From JANLQB01 sp043735935 (GTDB lineage Bacteria > Verrucomicrobiota > Verrucomicrobiia > Chthoniobacterales > Chthoniobacteraceae), in contig JAYTDO010000276.1 of assembly GCA_043735935.1 (NCBI GenBank), positions 1 to 27,345 of the forward strand: 27,345 nucleotides of DNA, given 5' to 3'. A program made the position numbers and the translations under genes. Of the stretch, positions 9,039-17,600 are shown piece by piece. The notes under the pieces are model-generated. The model saw only the letters and a list, made by a program, of their open reading frames with translations. It had not been told where the DNA came from and did not search any database. Each line of letters opens with the position of its first letter. Positions within the stretch are counted from its first letter, which is position 1.

Positions 9039-9416
9039 ATTCTGCGAAACTGTGGATTTATGCGTTCGCAGAATTAGTTATTTTTGCGAAAAAGAATACC
9101 TAGCTCGTCGCAGGAATGATTTATCCCGTCGCAGAATTAACTGATTCCGCCGCTCCATAAGGGGATTCCGCCGGGGAATAAACTCATTCCGCGACGCCTT
9201 AAGTTCATTCCGTTCCAGAGTAAACTCATTCCGCGACGCCTTAAGTTTATTCCGTCGCAGAATAAACCTATTCCACGACGCCTTAAGTTTATTCCGTCGC
9301 AGAATAAACCTATTCCATGATGCCTTAAGTTTATTCCGTCACAGAATAAACCTATTCCATGACGCCTTAAGTTTATTCCGTCGCGGAATTAACCTATTCC
9401 GCGGCGGCCTGGGTGG
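9039..9416. repeat. 42-bp tandem repeat array, nine units
   Basis: Units begin at 9039, 9081, 9123, 9165, 9207, 9249, 9291, 9333 and 9375, exactly 42 bases apart. The central units (9207-9374) are nearly identical; the first three and the last are diverged. Each unit carries ATTCCGTCGCAGAATAAACC followed by TATTCC(A/G)CGACGCCTTAAGTT. The intact unit contains an inverted repeat, GTTTATTC and GAATAAAC around a 7-base loop (for example 9245-9267), repeated in the neighbouring units. The region is richer in AT than the flanking genes. It lies between the end of one minus-strand gene (9563) and the start of the next (8998). There are no unique spacers, so it is not CRISPR. Confidence 0.93.
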
Positions 9417-9562
9417 AGGAGAATGCTCCATAAAGCCGCCTCGTCGCGGGATCAGGGGCCGCGATCGTGGGAAAAACAGCCGCAATGGACGCCGAAACGG
9501 TGTTTTTTCCCGAAAAACCCGAGACCGAGGGCGAAGAAGGGGCTGAAAAGAGGCCGCGGACC
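9417..9562. other. Intergenic segment between repeat array and roadblock-like gene
   Basis: No supported gene lies here. On the minus strand this is the 3' flank of the gene ending at 9563. The motif TTTTTCCCGAAAA occurs twice, near 9513 and at 9567; the second copy lies in the last codons of the neighbouring gene, so the first may be a relic of a partial duplication of that 3' end. No clear intrinsic terminator with a T-tract was found. Confidence 0.5.
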
Positions 9563-10279
9563 TTACTTTTTCCCGAAAAGACTCCAGCCGGTGCCTTTTT
9601 CCTGTTTGTTTTGCTGCACTTTGAGCTGTCCGAGCAGGCTTTGGAGGGTGAGAAAGATTTTGTGCCACTGGCCTTCGACGCTGTGGACGGCTTCGTGGTT
9701 GTCTGCCAGGTAGCGGAGGGAGGGGGCGCTTGCGAAGAGGGAGTTGACCTCTTCTTTGCGGGGGCCGCCCTTATCGGCGGAGGCGGCGATGGCTTCGAAG
9801 CCCTGGGTGATGATGCTTTTGACCTCGAGGAACTGGGATTCGTCGTCGCGGGAGAATTTCTTTTCGCGGGCGAGGTTGAGGTAGTGGTTAAATTGCTTCC
9901 AGCACTCGATGTAGTTTTCGAGGTGGAGGATGAATTCTTCGATGCTTTTGTAGTGCATGGCGGGCGGGGTGAGTGCGTGGGCGAGATTGAGAGTGGCTGG
10001 GCTGAGGAAGATGAGGGCGCCTCCGCGGAGCTCGCGGGCGGTGATGGTGAGGCCGCTGTATTGGACGAAGAGGTCGCTGAGGGGGAGATTGGCGGCCTCG
10101 GCGCGGGCGAAGGCGTCGAGCACGGTGTGGCCGATCTCCATGAGGGCGACGATGGGGAAGGAGGTGGGGATGGTGGAGCCGACGAGGCCGCCGCCGCGGT
10201 GGAGGGTGAAGCAGCCGCTGGGCAGGCGCTCGGGCCGGAGGGGCTTTTGGGTGCGTTTGAAGGATTTCAGGATGCCCAT
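9563..10279 (-). CDS. Roadblock/LC7-like protein of the MglA cluster
   Basis: The 238-residue protein starts at ATG 10279, overlapping the stop of the upstream response regulator by 13 bases, so the two are translationally linked. Residues about 20-95 resemble a roadblock/LC7 fold: CFTLHRGGGLVGSTIPTSFP (strand with a sensor-like loop), a helix MEIGHTVLDAFARAEAANLP, then FVQYSGLTITARELRGGALIFL (paired strands). Residues 105-225 are helical, with aromatic and charged residues (YKSIEEFILHLENYIECWKQF, HSVEGQWHKIFLTLQSLLGQL). The C-terminus is basic (SLFGKK). Roadblock proteins commonly bind small Ras-like GTPases as regulators or scaffolds. Given the neighbouring MglA-type GTPase, a regulatory partner role is likely. 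The domain call is by pattern, not by search. Confidence 0.72.
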   Translation of the reverse strand: MGILKSFKRTQKPLRPERLPSGCFTLHRGGGLVGSTIPTSFPIVALMEIGHTVLDAFARAEAANLPLSDLFVQYSGLTITARELRGGALIFLSPATLNLAHALTPPAMHYKSIEEFILHLENYIECWKQFNHYLNLAREKKFSRDDESQFLEVKSIITQGFEAIAASADKGGPRKEEVNSLFASAPSLRYLADNHEAVHSVEGQWHKIFLTLQSLLGQLKVQQNKQEKGTGWSLFGKK

Positions 10280-11310
10280 TTGTGCTCGATGAGTTTCATT
10301 GTTTCACGGATGTGGGGGAGCACGGCGGAGCGGGTGAAGCCGACGCCGAGGATTTCCTCATCGCTGCAAAGGAGGGCGATGTGGCGCTGGGGGCCGAGGG
10401 CTTCGATGTCGGTGAGCTGGCCCGCTTCGAGGCGGTCGCCTAGTTCACGGAGGGACATGGCGGTCTGGTGGACCCAGGCGCCGATTTGCTCGGGGTCTTC
10501 GCAACCCCATTGCTCGATATTTTTGGGATGGTCGGTCTCGACGGTGACGGCGAACTGGACGCCTTTGAACCGGGCGAAGGCGGCGAGGCCGGCAGCGGCG
10601 GTGGTGGTGTCAGCGGCGGCTTCGTCGATGCTCTGAGCGCTCTCCATAAGGAGGCTCTCGTAGTTGCTGAAGATGGTGCGCGGGCGCGGGATGTCGGAGA
10701 GGAGGATCTCGAAGTTGCCAGTTCTCCAGCAGAGCATTTCGAGGAAGGCTTCCTTGCCCGTGGTTTCGCCAGCGGTGGCGTCGTAGATCTCGCCGCGTTG
10801 GATCCAGATGCGGCCTTCACCTGTGGCGGTGGTGACTTTGAGGATGACGGAGCTCTGGGTGAGGCATTCGAGCTGGATGATGTCGACGAGGGTCTTGCTC
10901 TGGACGCCGCGGAAGCCGCCGGCGATTTCGCGTTCGAGGAGGGATTCGATGCAGTCGACGAAGTTGATGATCTCTTTGCCGGTCTTGGGCTTCTCCATGT
11001 AGAGGTCGACTCCCATGGCGTAGGCGCGGGCGCGGAATTGTTCGTCTTCGACGGAAGTCATGACGACGACACGAAGGGCGGGGAATTTGCGACGGACGAT
11101 GGCGAGGACCTGGAAGCCATCCATGGTGGGCATGCGAAGGTCGACGAGGAGGAGATTAAATGGGTCGCTCTCCAAAAGGGCGATGGCGCGGGCGCCGTTG
11201 TCTGCGGTGTGGATTTCAGGCTGGCTGGGGAGCCGGGCGAGGATTTCCTGGTAGATCTCGAGGATGTCGTGCTCGTCGTCGAGGATGAGGATGCGCTGTT
11301 TGGCGGGCAT
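10267..11310 (-). CDS. Response regulator: REC - PATAN (DUF4388) - roadblock-like
   Basis: From ATG 11310 the product has 347 residues. Residues 5-125 are a canonical receiver domain: acidic pair Asp11/Asp12, phospho-acceptor Asp57 (LLLVDLRMP), Thr85 and Lys107 (YMEKP). About 132-228 match the PATAN/DUF4388 pattern (GGFRGVQSKTLVDIIQL, GRIWIQRGEIYDA, GKEAFLEMLCWRTGNFEI). About 245-340 look like a roadblock domain (FKGVQFAVTVETD, helix, then HIALLCSDEEILGVGF). There is no DNA-binding output domain, so output is probably through protein contacts. A TTG start at 11367 is possible but would put residues before the receiver fold and include the palindrome at 11344-11357 in the coding sequence. It heads a minus-strand operon with the roadblock-like gene, divergent from the scaffold-mglA-roadblock operon. 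Confidence 0.87.
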   Translation of the reverse strand: MPAKQRILILDDEHDILEIYQEILARLPSQPEIHTADNGARAIALLESDPFNLLLVDLRMPTMDGFQVLAIVRRKFPALRVVVMTSVEDEQFRARAYAMGVDLYMEKPKTGKEIINFVDCIESLLEREIAGGFRGVQSKTLVDIIQLECLTQSSVILKVTTATGEGRIWIQRGEIYDATAGETTGKEAFLEMLCWRTGNFEILLSDIPRPRTIFSNYESLLMESAQSIDEAAADTTTAAAGLAAFARFKGVQFAVTVETDHPKNIEQWGCEDPEQIGAWVHQTAMSLRELGDRLEAGQLTDIEALGPQRHIALLCSDEEILGVGFTRSAVLPHIRETMKLIEHKWAS

Positions 11311-11343
11311 GAGGATTACAAGGGTGCGAGAACGATGGGATGG

Positions 11344-11357
11344 TGCCTGATCAGGCA
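11344..11357. promoter_or_regulatory. Perfect 14-bp palindrome in divergent promoter region
   Basis: TGCCTGATCAGGCA is a perfect inverted repeat, 34 bases before the ATG at 11310 and about 113 bases before the ATG at 11471, with an AT-rich stretch (AAATTATTTAAAA, near 11401) between it and the second gene. Position and symmetry suit an operator controlling one or both arms of the roadblock/MglA cluster. No regulator gene for it is visible here. Confidence 0.4.
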
Positions 11358-11470
11358 GGGCATTCAAGCACGAGATAGGCCATGGGAGCGAGGTGGACGA
11401 AATTATTTAAAAGCAAAACGAATCGTGGCATCGCGACTGCTAGCCTCATTTCCGAAACAAATCCCGGCGC

Positions 11471-13051
11471 ATGCTGAAATTCCTATCCAAACTCTTTCGC
11501 AAGACCCCGTCGACTCCCGTCCCTAGCGTGGTGGTGCCGCCGCAACGGTCATCCTTTTCTAGGCCAGCCGCAGAAGTGGCGGCGGTGGAGACAGCACAGC
11601 TTTCGCTGGCGGTGATCCTGGCGAAGCTGCCCGAGGATCTCAAAGACACGGTGGCGAAGATGCCGGCGCCGGAGGTGACGGTGACGCTGCCGGTGCCGAC
11701 GATTTTGAAACAACTGCCGACAGGCTCGGTGAAGATCTCGCTGGCCAGTCTGCACCGGCAGGCGCCCGCCGGGGTGTTCAAGCCGGTGAAGACGGACGAG
11801 AAGCGGATGGTGGATGTGCCGCTCGGGGAGATTTTCAAGCGCGTGCGACCGGAATTGATCCGCCGCCGCGATGACCAGCGCCGGTATGATATGCCCGAGG
11901 AGGGATATAACCTTTTCGGTGATAAGAATAATCCTTACGCGATCGCGCCGACGGCTCCCACCGAGCCGCCGAAGAAAGCGGAGCCGCCCGTGGAGGCCAA
12001 GCCCGCGGCGCGGATGCCGAAGCTGGTCCCGATGGCCCCGGCGCCGAACGTGCCAAAGCCAAAGGGTGGCAAAGGGAAGATCAAACCGCCGCAGGAGGTC
12101 GCTGCAACGGTGGCGCCGAAACCGGTCGCGAAGCCGGCTCCTGCGCCGGCGGAGCCTTCGGATCAACCGCCGCTGTCACTTTCGATCAAGGATCTCGCCG
12201 ACGGATGGCCGGATCAGATAAAGACCGAAGTGTCGGCGATGAATGGGGCGACGGTGACGCTGCCCACGGGCGATGTAACGGCGGGTCTTGCCCGGGGGAA
12301 AGTCTCCTTTACCTGGGGCCAACTCCGCTCATGGAGCACGCCGCCTCCCACCGATCCGACGAATGCGCCGGAGGAGACCGAACTTTCCCTTCCCCTGCGA
12401 GTGGTGGCGCCTGCCTTCCTGAAGCAATCGAAGAAGGATACGCCGAAGCGAAAGAGCATCGCGATCGACGAGGAGATCCCCGCGCTATTTCAAGGTGGAG
12501 AGAATGTGCCGAAGCCGGCTCCCACGCCAGTACCGGCGGCCGCCGAACCGCTCGAAACGCCAGCCGCAGAAGCGGCTCCCGCACCTAAAGCGGTCGCTCC
12601 TGTGGAAGTGGCGCCCGTGGCTGAAACTCCCACGGTCGTCGCGCCTGCGGAACCGTCTCCGGCACCGGTGCCCGAGACGCTAGGCCAGGCATTTGGCAAT
12701 CCCGAGAAGACCGATTGGTCGCCCGGCGAAATCGTTTCCAACCTGATGAAACTGCCCGGTATCGCGGGTGCGGTGGTGGCGCTCCAAGAGGGGCTGGTGG
12801 TGGCGCATGAACTGCCCGAGGGGATAAAGGGCGACACGTTCGCGGCGTTCCTCCCGCAGATTTTCGCGCGGATCAACCAGTACTCGGGCGAGATGGCGCT
12901 GGGGGAAGTGGACGATCTCGTGCTGACGACGCACGGAGCGCATTGCCAGATGTTCCGGGTCGGGCAGGTATTCTTTGCGGTGCTCGGAAAACCCGATGGC
13001 GTGCTGCCATGGCACACGCTGAGACTCTGCGCGAACCAACTCGCGAAATAA
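11471..13051 (+). CDS. Proline/alanine-rich scaffold with C-terminal roadblock/LC7 domain
   Basis: The 526-residue protein has no signal peptide. Residues about 43-126 contain a short-repeat module (SLAVILAKLPEDLK, VTVTLPVPTILKQLPTGSVKIS, VDVPLGEIFKRV). About 234-317 repeat its layout (SLSIKDLADGWPDQIK, ATVTLPTGDVTAGLARGKVS, ELSLPLRVVAPAF), suggesting an internal duplication. Long Pro/Ala/Lys-rich linkers separate the modules (about 150-230 and 350-410). About 416-526 are a roadblock/LC7 domain: LPGIAGAVVALQEGLVVA, GEVDDLVLTTHG and QVFFAVLGKPDGVLPW. The architecture suggests a flexible scaffold presenting a roadblock module to the small GTPase encoded 22 bases downstream. The start shows no clear Shine-Dalgarno sequence. 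Confidence 0.85.
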   Translation: MLKFLSKLFRKTPSTPVPSVVVPPQRSSFSRPAAEVAAVETAQLSLAVILAKLPEDLKDTVAKMPAPEVTVTLPVPTILKQLPTGSVKISLASLHRQAPAGVFKPVKTDEKRMVDVPLGEIFKRVRPELIRRRDDQRRYDMPEEGYNLFGDKNNPYAIAPTAPTEPPKKAEPPVEAKPAARMPKLVPMAPAPNVPKPKGGKGKIKPPQEVAATVAPKPVAKPAPAPAEPSDQPPLSLSIKDLADGWPDQIKTEVSAMNGATVTLPTGDVTAGLARGKVSFTWGQLRSWSTPPPTDPTNAPEETELSLPLRVVAPAFLKQSKKDTPKRKSIAIDEEIPALFQGGENVPKPAPTPVPAAAEPLETPAAEAAPAPKAVAPVEVAPVAETPTVVAPAEPSPAPVPETLGQAFGNPEKTDWSPGEIVSNLMKLPGIAGAVVALQEGLVVAHELPEGIKGDTFAAFLPQIFARINQYSGEMALGEVDDLVLTTHGAHCQMFRVGQVFFAVLGKPDGVLPWHTLRLCANQLAK

Positions 13052-13073
13052 CCCTCTCGTTACAAAAAAGCCC

Positions 13074-13685
13074 ATGGCCATTATCAACCAAGCGACCAAA
13101 GAGCTGCAGGTGAAGATCGTTTATTACGGTCCCGCCAAGAGCGGCAAAACGACCAACCTCGAGCAGGTTCACAAGAACGTGCAGACGCCAAACCCGGACG
13201 CAAAAGGGAAGATGACTTCTCTCGCGACGAGCAGCGATCGCACGTTGTTTTTCGACTTTTTCCCGCTCGAAGCGGTGGCCATCAAGGGCTTCAAGACGAA
13301 GTTCGCGCTCTTCACCGTGCCGGGCCAGGTGATCTACAATGCCACGCGGCAGATCGTGTTGCGCGGCGTGGACGGGATCGTGTTTGTCGCCGATTCGCAG
13401 TACGACAAAATGGAGGAGAACATCGAGACCTTTAAGCATCTCGAAGACAACCTGAAGGCGCTGAACCTGAACTTGGACGACATCCCTTACGTGATGCAGT
13501 ACAACAAGCGCGACCTGCCGGATGTGGCACCGGTGGAATACCTCGACTTCGTTTTAAACAACCGGGAAATCCAAGTACCGACCTTCGAGGGCTCCGCGGC
13601 GAAGTGCGAAGGAGTATTTGAGACTCTCAATATGATCACCCGCATGCTGTTGCACAAATTCCTGAGCGACGGCGTCCGCAAGTAA
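13074..13685 (+). CDS. mglA: MglA-type small Ras-like GTPase
   Basis: The 203-residue protein matches the bacterial MglA family. It has a P-loop GPAKSGKT (19-26), switch I region with Thr57 (SDRTLFFDFFPL), a G3 motif TVPGQ (81-85) with Thr in place of the usual Asp as in Myxococcus MglA, and NKRD (144-147) for guanine recognition. MglA of Myxococcus xanthus sets cell polarity and motility with its roadblock GAP MglB; in other phyla the role is mostly unknown. No lipidation motif or membrane segment is visible. It lies between a roadblock scaffold gene (22-base gap) and a roadblock gene (8-base gap), so the three are probably one transcript. Confidence 0.95.
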   Translation: MAIINQATKELQVKIVYYGPAKSGKTTNLEQVHKNVQTPNPDAKGKMTSLATSSDRTLFFDFFPLEAVAIKGFKTKFALFTVPGQVIYNATRQIVLRGVDGIVFVADSQYDKMEENIETFKHLEDNLKALNLNLDDIPYVMQYNKRDLPDVAPVEYLDFVLNNREIQVPTFEGSAAKCEGVFETLNMITRMLLHKFLSDGVRK

Positions 13686-13693
13686 TCCTGACC

Positions 13694-14167
13694 ATGGGCC
13701 AATTTCCATCTCTCAATCAGGAAGACATCGATGTGATCGATGCGGCATTGAAGGACCTCTTAAAGAAGAGCGAGGCAAACATCGCGCTGCTCGTCGAGAA
13801 GGCCGGCTACCTCATCCATCAATGCGGGAATCCGGAGGCGATCGACACCACGACCTTCGCGACGCTCGGATCGAATGCCTACAACGCCGTCCAGTTCATG
13901 GCGTCGCTCGTCAACGAGAGCAACTTCACGAGCATGTATCAGCAGGGCGAAAACTTCAGCACGCTGATGGTGAACGTGGACGAGAACTCACTCCTCGTGA
14001 TCGTCTTCCCCACCCACCTCACCGTCGGCTCGATGAAATACTACGCCGCCCCGGCCGCAAAGGGCGTCTCGGATCGAATCGTCGTCGCCACCCTACGCGG
14101 AGACACTCTGGATCTGAGCGACGTGGACGCGACCGACGTGCAGGCGCTCTTTCAAAAGAAGGACTAG
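13694..14167 (+). CDS. MglB-like roadblock/LC7 domain protein
   Basis: The 157-residue protein is almost entirely one roadblock/LC7 domain. An N-terminal helix (EDIDVIDAALKDLLKKS) is followed by strands and a loop (NIALLVEKAGYLIHQCGN), a helix (TLGSNAYNAVQFMASLVN) and paired strands (NFSTLMVNVDENSLLVIVFP), with a 35-residue polar C-terminal tail. The domain is the size of MglB, the GTPase-activating partner of MglA, and the gene begins eight bases after mglA stops; a GAP or effector role is therefore likely but unproven. Its stop shares a CTAG with the stop of the convergent small membrane protein gene, leaving no space for a terminator. Confidence 0.88.
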   Translation: MGQFPSLNQEDIDVIDAALKDLLKKSEANIALLVEKAGYLIHQCGNPEAIDTTTFATLGSNAYNAVQFMASLVNESNFTSMYQQGENFSTLMVNVDENSLLVIVFPTHLTVGSMKYYAAPAAKGVSDRIVVATLRGDTLDLSDVDATDVQALFQKKD

Positions 14168-14439
14168 TCCGCGCGCCCGCCCCGGCGGTCCAGTTCCTCG
14201 AAACATTTCACGATGCCGAGGATCACGAGCGCCGGACGCAGCAGCGCGAGGGCGACTCGCAACACGCCGCCAAGGATGCGCCCGACGGGGAAAATCGCGA
14301 CGACGATCCCCCCGAGGAACGCGTACCCGGCGGCCTTCACCGGCTCTTCGCGCACGGTGTTTTCAGCGCACTCGCGCCATTGGCCGAGCCGCGCTTTCAC
14401 GCCGGCACAGCGCTCGTTGGAAGGCTCAGAATCTTGCAT
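14164..14439 (-). CDS. Small membrane protein, unknown function
   Basis: From ATG 14439 the product is 91 residues: a charged N-terminal segment (SEPSNERCAGVKARLGQWREC), then two adjoining hydrophobic segments (AAGYAFLGGIVVAIFPVG and VLRVALALLRPALVILGIV) that may be a hairpin of two membrane helices, and a polar C-terminus (CFEELDRRGGRAD). The frame is open further upstream on this strand, but that extension would run through tRNA-His and is not credible. The overall layout recalls small inner-membrane proteins such as the ElaB/YqjD type, but I do not assign it. It is convergent with the MglB-like gene. Confidence 0.62.
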   Translation of the reverse strand: MQDSEPSNERCAGVKARLGQWRECAENTVREEPVKAAGYAFLGGIVVAIFPVGRILGGVLRVALALLRPALVILGIVKCFEELDRRGGRAD

Positions 14440-14554
14440 ACCGGAAAGCAATACCGCAGGCCCGCCGCGGAAGGCGAGCGGGGAAGCGGAAATGCGATTG
14501 TGGAAAAACCCATTGGCAACCGGGGCTCCTTTGCTATCTTGCGCCTTCCAAAAT

Positions 14555-14630
14555 GGTGGCCATAGCTCAATGGTAGAGCTCCAGATTGTGGTTCTGGTTG
14601 TTGCGGGTTCGAGTCCCGTTGGCCACCCCA
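14555..14630 (+). tRNA. tRNA-His (anticodon GTG)
   Basis: The cloverleaf can be folded by eye. The acceptor stem GTGGCCA (14556-14562) pairs with TGGCCAC (14620-14626), and an extra G at 14555 (G-1) faces C73, the histidine identity pair. The D-arm is AGCTCAATGGTAGAGCT, and the anticodon stem CCAGA/TCTGG encloses loop TTGTGGT with anticodon GTG at 14588-14590. The T-arm is GCGGGTTCGAGTCCCGT. The 3' CCA is encoded (14628-14630). It lies eight bases from the stop of the convergent kinase gene. Confidence 0.97.
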
Positions 14631-14638
14631 TTTCCCGA

Positions 14639-17600
14639 TTATTCGGCGGTGATGGCGATGACAAAAGGCGCCGCCACCGTCCCGCTGGAGACGAGGTCCA
14701 CGGTCGCAACCGCCACGTCCGGAAGCGGGTTTTTCCAGGTCAATTTAAAGAGGGAAAGGGCAGTGTCCTGAGCCTGGGCAAAACGGTTCGTGCCGCGCCA
14801 AGCCACCACGAGCGGATCGGACGCTTCCTTCGAGAACCAGTCATCCAGCTCCACACGACTCCGCACCGGAATCTCCGTGGCTGAACCGTCCGCGTAATGC
14901 ACCACATAACGTGCGATCTCCGTGCCCGTCGGCGAGGCCGAGAATTCGGCGGCGTGGAGAAAATGCAACGACCCGCACTTTCGACCCACGACGATGCCGC
15001 GGATTTCCCGAGGGTAATGCGAAAGCGAATCGCGATTACCGACCTGCACCACACCACGGACATCGAATCTCGTGCCGGCGAGTTCGCGCACGCCGGGTTC
15101 CAGTTCTTCGAGGCTGTTGCCGAGATCGCTCGAGATCATCGGCTCATCCAGTCGGCAGTTGTAATATTTCGTCAGGTCGATCTGATCGTTTCCCGCCGAT
15201 GCCGGACGCGCCGGGTAGAGCGACCCGTCCTGCGATTCAGCGCTGACGGGCGAAAAGGGCGAAATCGTCCGCGAGTTGCGGGCCGAAAAAAACCATCGGG
15301 CCGTGGCGGCGTAGACATCGTTTCCCTTGAGCGATGCGATGCGCGCCCGGGTTTTCGACATGAGATCGGGTGCCGTGGCGCGGAGCGCGCCAGTATCGTC
15401 GACGGCCGAACCACCCACTGCTTCCGCCCAATCGGCGACCCACTCCGGACAGGATGCGTCCACATCAGGGATCTCCCAGATCACCGCGGCTTCACCATCT
15501 TCGGGAAGAACGAGCGCGCGACGGCCGTCGGGAAAAAAGATCGCCCCGCGGACCGATTTTCCGATCCGCAAAGGCTCCTCGATCAGCGCCAGCGTGGCCG
15601 TGTCCCACAGCCGCACACCGTCCCGGCTCGAGGTGACCAGCCGGCGCGAAGTCACCGGACTGAAAGCGCTCGCATTGACGAAATCAGGATGCACGAGCGC
15701 TTCGCCCACACGCACGCTTTTGGCCAAATCCCACAACTCGACCGTCCGCTCGAAGCTTGTGGCGGCGAGGAGATGATCGTCGCGGCTAAACTCGAGCCCG
15801 CTGATCATGTTCGCGTTCCGAAGCTCCTTTCCGAATGGGCCTCCCTTGTCCGTGCGCCACGCGCGGGTCGAGCGATCGTAGGTGGCCGTCGCGAAATAGC
15901 GGCCACTGGCACTCACTGCGAGCGTCATGATACTGGCTGTGTGCGCCTCCGCATCCCCGAGCGCCTCGCCCGTGCGCGTGTCCCAGACGCCGACGAAGTT
16001 TCCCCGCGCCACCACAGCGCGACCCTCGTGAGGAACGATCGCCGCGCGCCCGACGCTGCGAGAAAAGTCCGGCGTCATCGGCTGGCCATTCGCCCCATCC
16101 CACATACGCACCCCTCCGCCTTCGCTGGCGATGAGCACGCTGTGTCCGTCTTCGCTGATGTCCGCCGCGATGACGCGTCCTTCCGCGACGATGGGCGGAC
16201 CGACTGGCTCGGCCGTGGCGCACGTCCAAAGTTGAACGGCATTCGCATTCGACACCGTCACGACGCGAGTCCCATCCGCGGCGTATTTCACGCTGCGAAT
16301 GCCGTGCGGCAGCAGAATCGCGCGACCGACCTCGTCGGCGGTCCACGCATCCCAGAATCGCACGCGCCCGTCTTCGCCGCCCGTGGCGATCTGAGCCCCA
16401 TCCGCCCGCACGTCGGCCGCTCGAATCTTCGCGTGATGCATGACGCGCAGCGGCGTCGCGTTCGTACGATCGATTTCCAGAATGATCGCCGTTCCATCCG
16501 AACCCGCCACGGCGAGTCGGCTGCCATCGGGACTGAACTCCGCGGTTTCCGCAAAGCCGCCAGGCCTCACCGGTTGAGCGATACGAACCCGCCGATCGGC
16601 ATCCCACACGGCGACGGACCCGTTCCCTGAGCGTGTGAAAATGCGCCGTCCGTCCGAACTGAATCGCCCCGCCCACGCCCGGAAATGATCGGTCGGAAGT
16701 TCACCGCGAAAGCTGCCGGTATCGGTATTCCAGAGCTTCATCGTGCCGTCATGCGACGTGCTGAGGATGACCGAACTGTCGGGGCTGAACGCCACATCGG
16801 TGATGCCGAGACCCTGGTGCGAAGCTTCGCCCATGGCGTCGCCAGTCTGCGCGTTCCAACGCCTGACACTCCCGTCCGCCGCCCCACTCACGAGGCATCG
16901 GCCATCGCGGCTGAAAGCGAGATGTTCGACGCGCGAATCCCCCTCGATCTGCCGGATCTGCGCGCCGCTGTTGGTGGCCCAAAAATAAATGCGGCCGTTG
17001 TCGCAGCCGGTCGCGAGACGCGCGCCATCCGGGCTGAAGGCAAGGCAGCAAACCTCCCCAGGATGCGCCAGCGGCGGGCCAATCCGGCGCCCATTCGTTG
17101 CATCCCATAACTGTGCATTGGCCTGGCCGCAGATCGTGGCGATCCGCCCTCCGACCGGGCTGAATCGCACATCGCTTCGGGCTTTTCCGTAAGGTCCGTC
17201 CGGCACGAAACCGAGAACGAATAAGACCGCGCCCGTCCGCGCATCGAAGACTCGGGCGTCGCGATGAATCTCGGCGAAGTTCCCGCCATCGGGACTGAAG
17301 GCGATCCGGTCGCCGCCGAATGGCAGCGGGCCGAGAAGCCGCGCGCCGGTCGTGGCATCCCAAATATTCGTGACGTTTTCGCTGACAGTCACGAGCCGCG
17401 CGCCGTCCGGGCTGAACGCGCAATCGTAAAGCGGACTGCCGTGCGAGAGCGCGCCCATGAGTGGAACCGCATAATTTCGATCGCGTAAGGCGGATAAAAG
17501 CCGCTCGGCGGCGACGGTGTTTCGCGGATCGCGCCGCACGATGGCGGCGAGATACGCGAGCCCGGCGGCCGCGTCGTTGGCAGCGAGGGATTCCTCACCG

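Noticed and set aside
9039..9416. CRISPR array
   Set aside because: The units are contiguous at 42 bases with no unique spacers and no cas genes nearby.
9339..9668. 109-codon minus-strand frame reaching into the repeat array
   Set aside because: It overlaps the 3' end of the roadblock-like gene in another frame, is Arg/Pro-rich with no recognisable motif, and ends where one repeat copy has a TGA.
10468..11526. 352-codon plus-strand frame rich in Asp/Glu/Gly
   Set aside because: It is the antisense of the response regulator, which has clear receiver and PATAN motifs; such long shadows are expected in GC-rich DNA.
14555..14630. tRNA-His as an integration site
   Set aside because: No direct repeat of the tRNA 3' end and no integrase were seen in the window.
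14440..14709. N-terminal extension of the small membrane protein
   Set aside because: It would be read through the antisense of tRNA-His and the end of the kinase gene; ATG 14439 gives a sensible protein.
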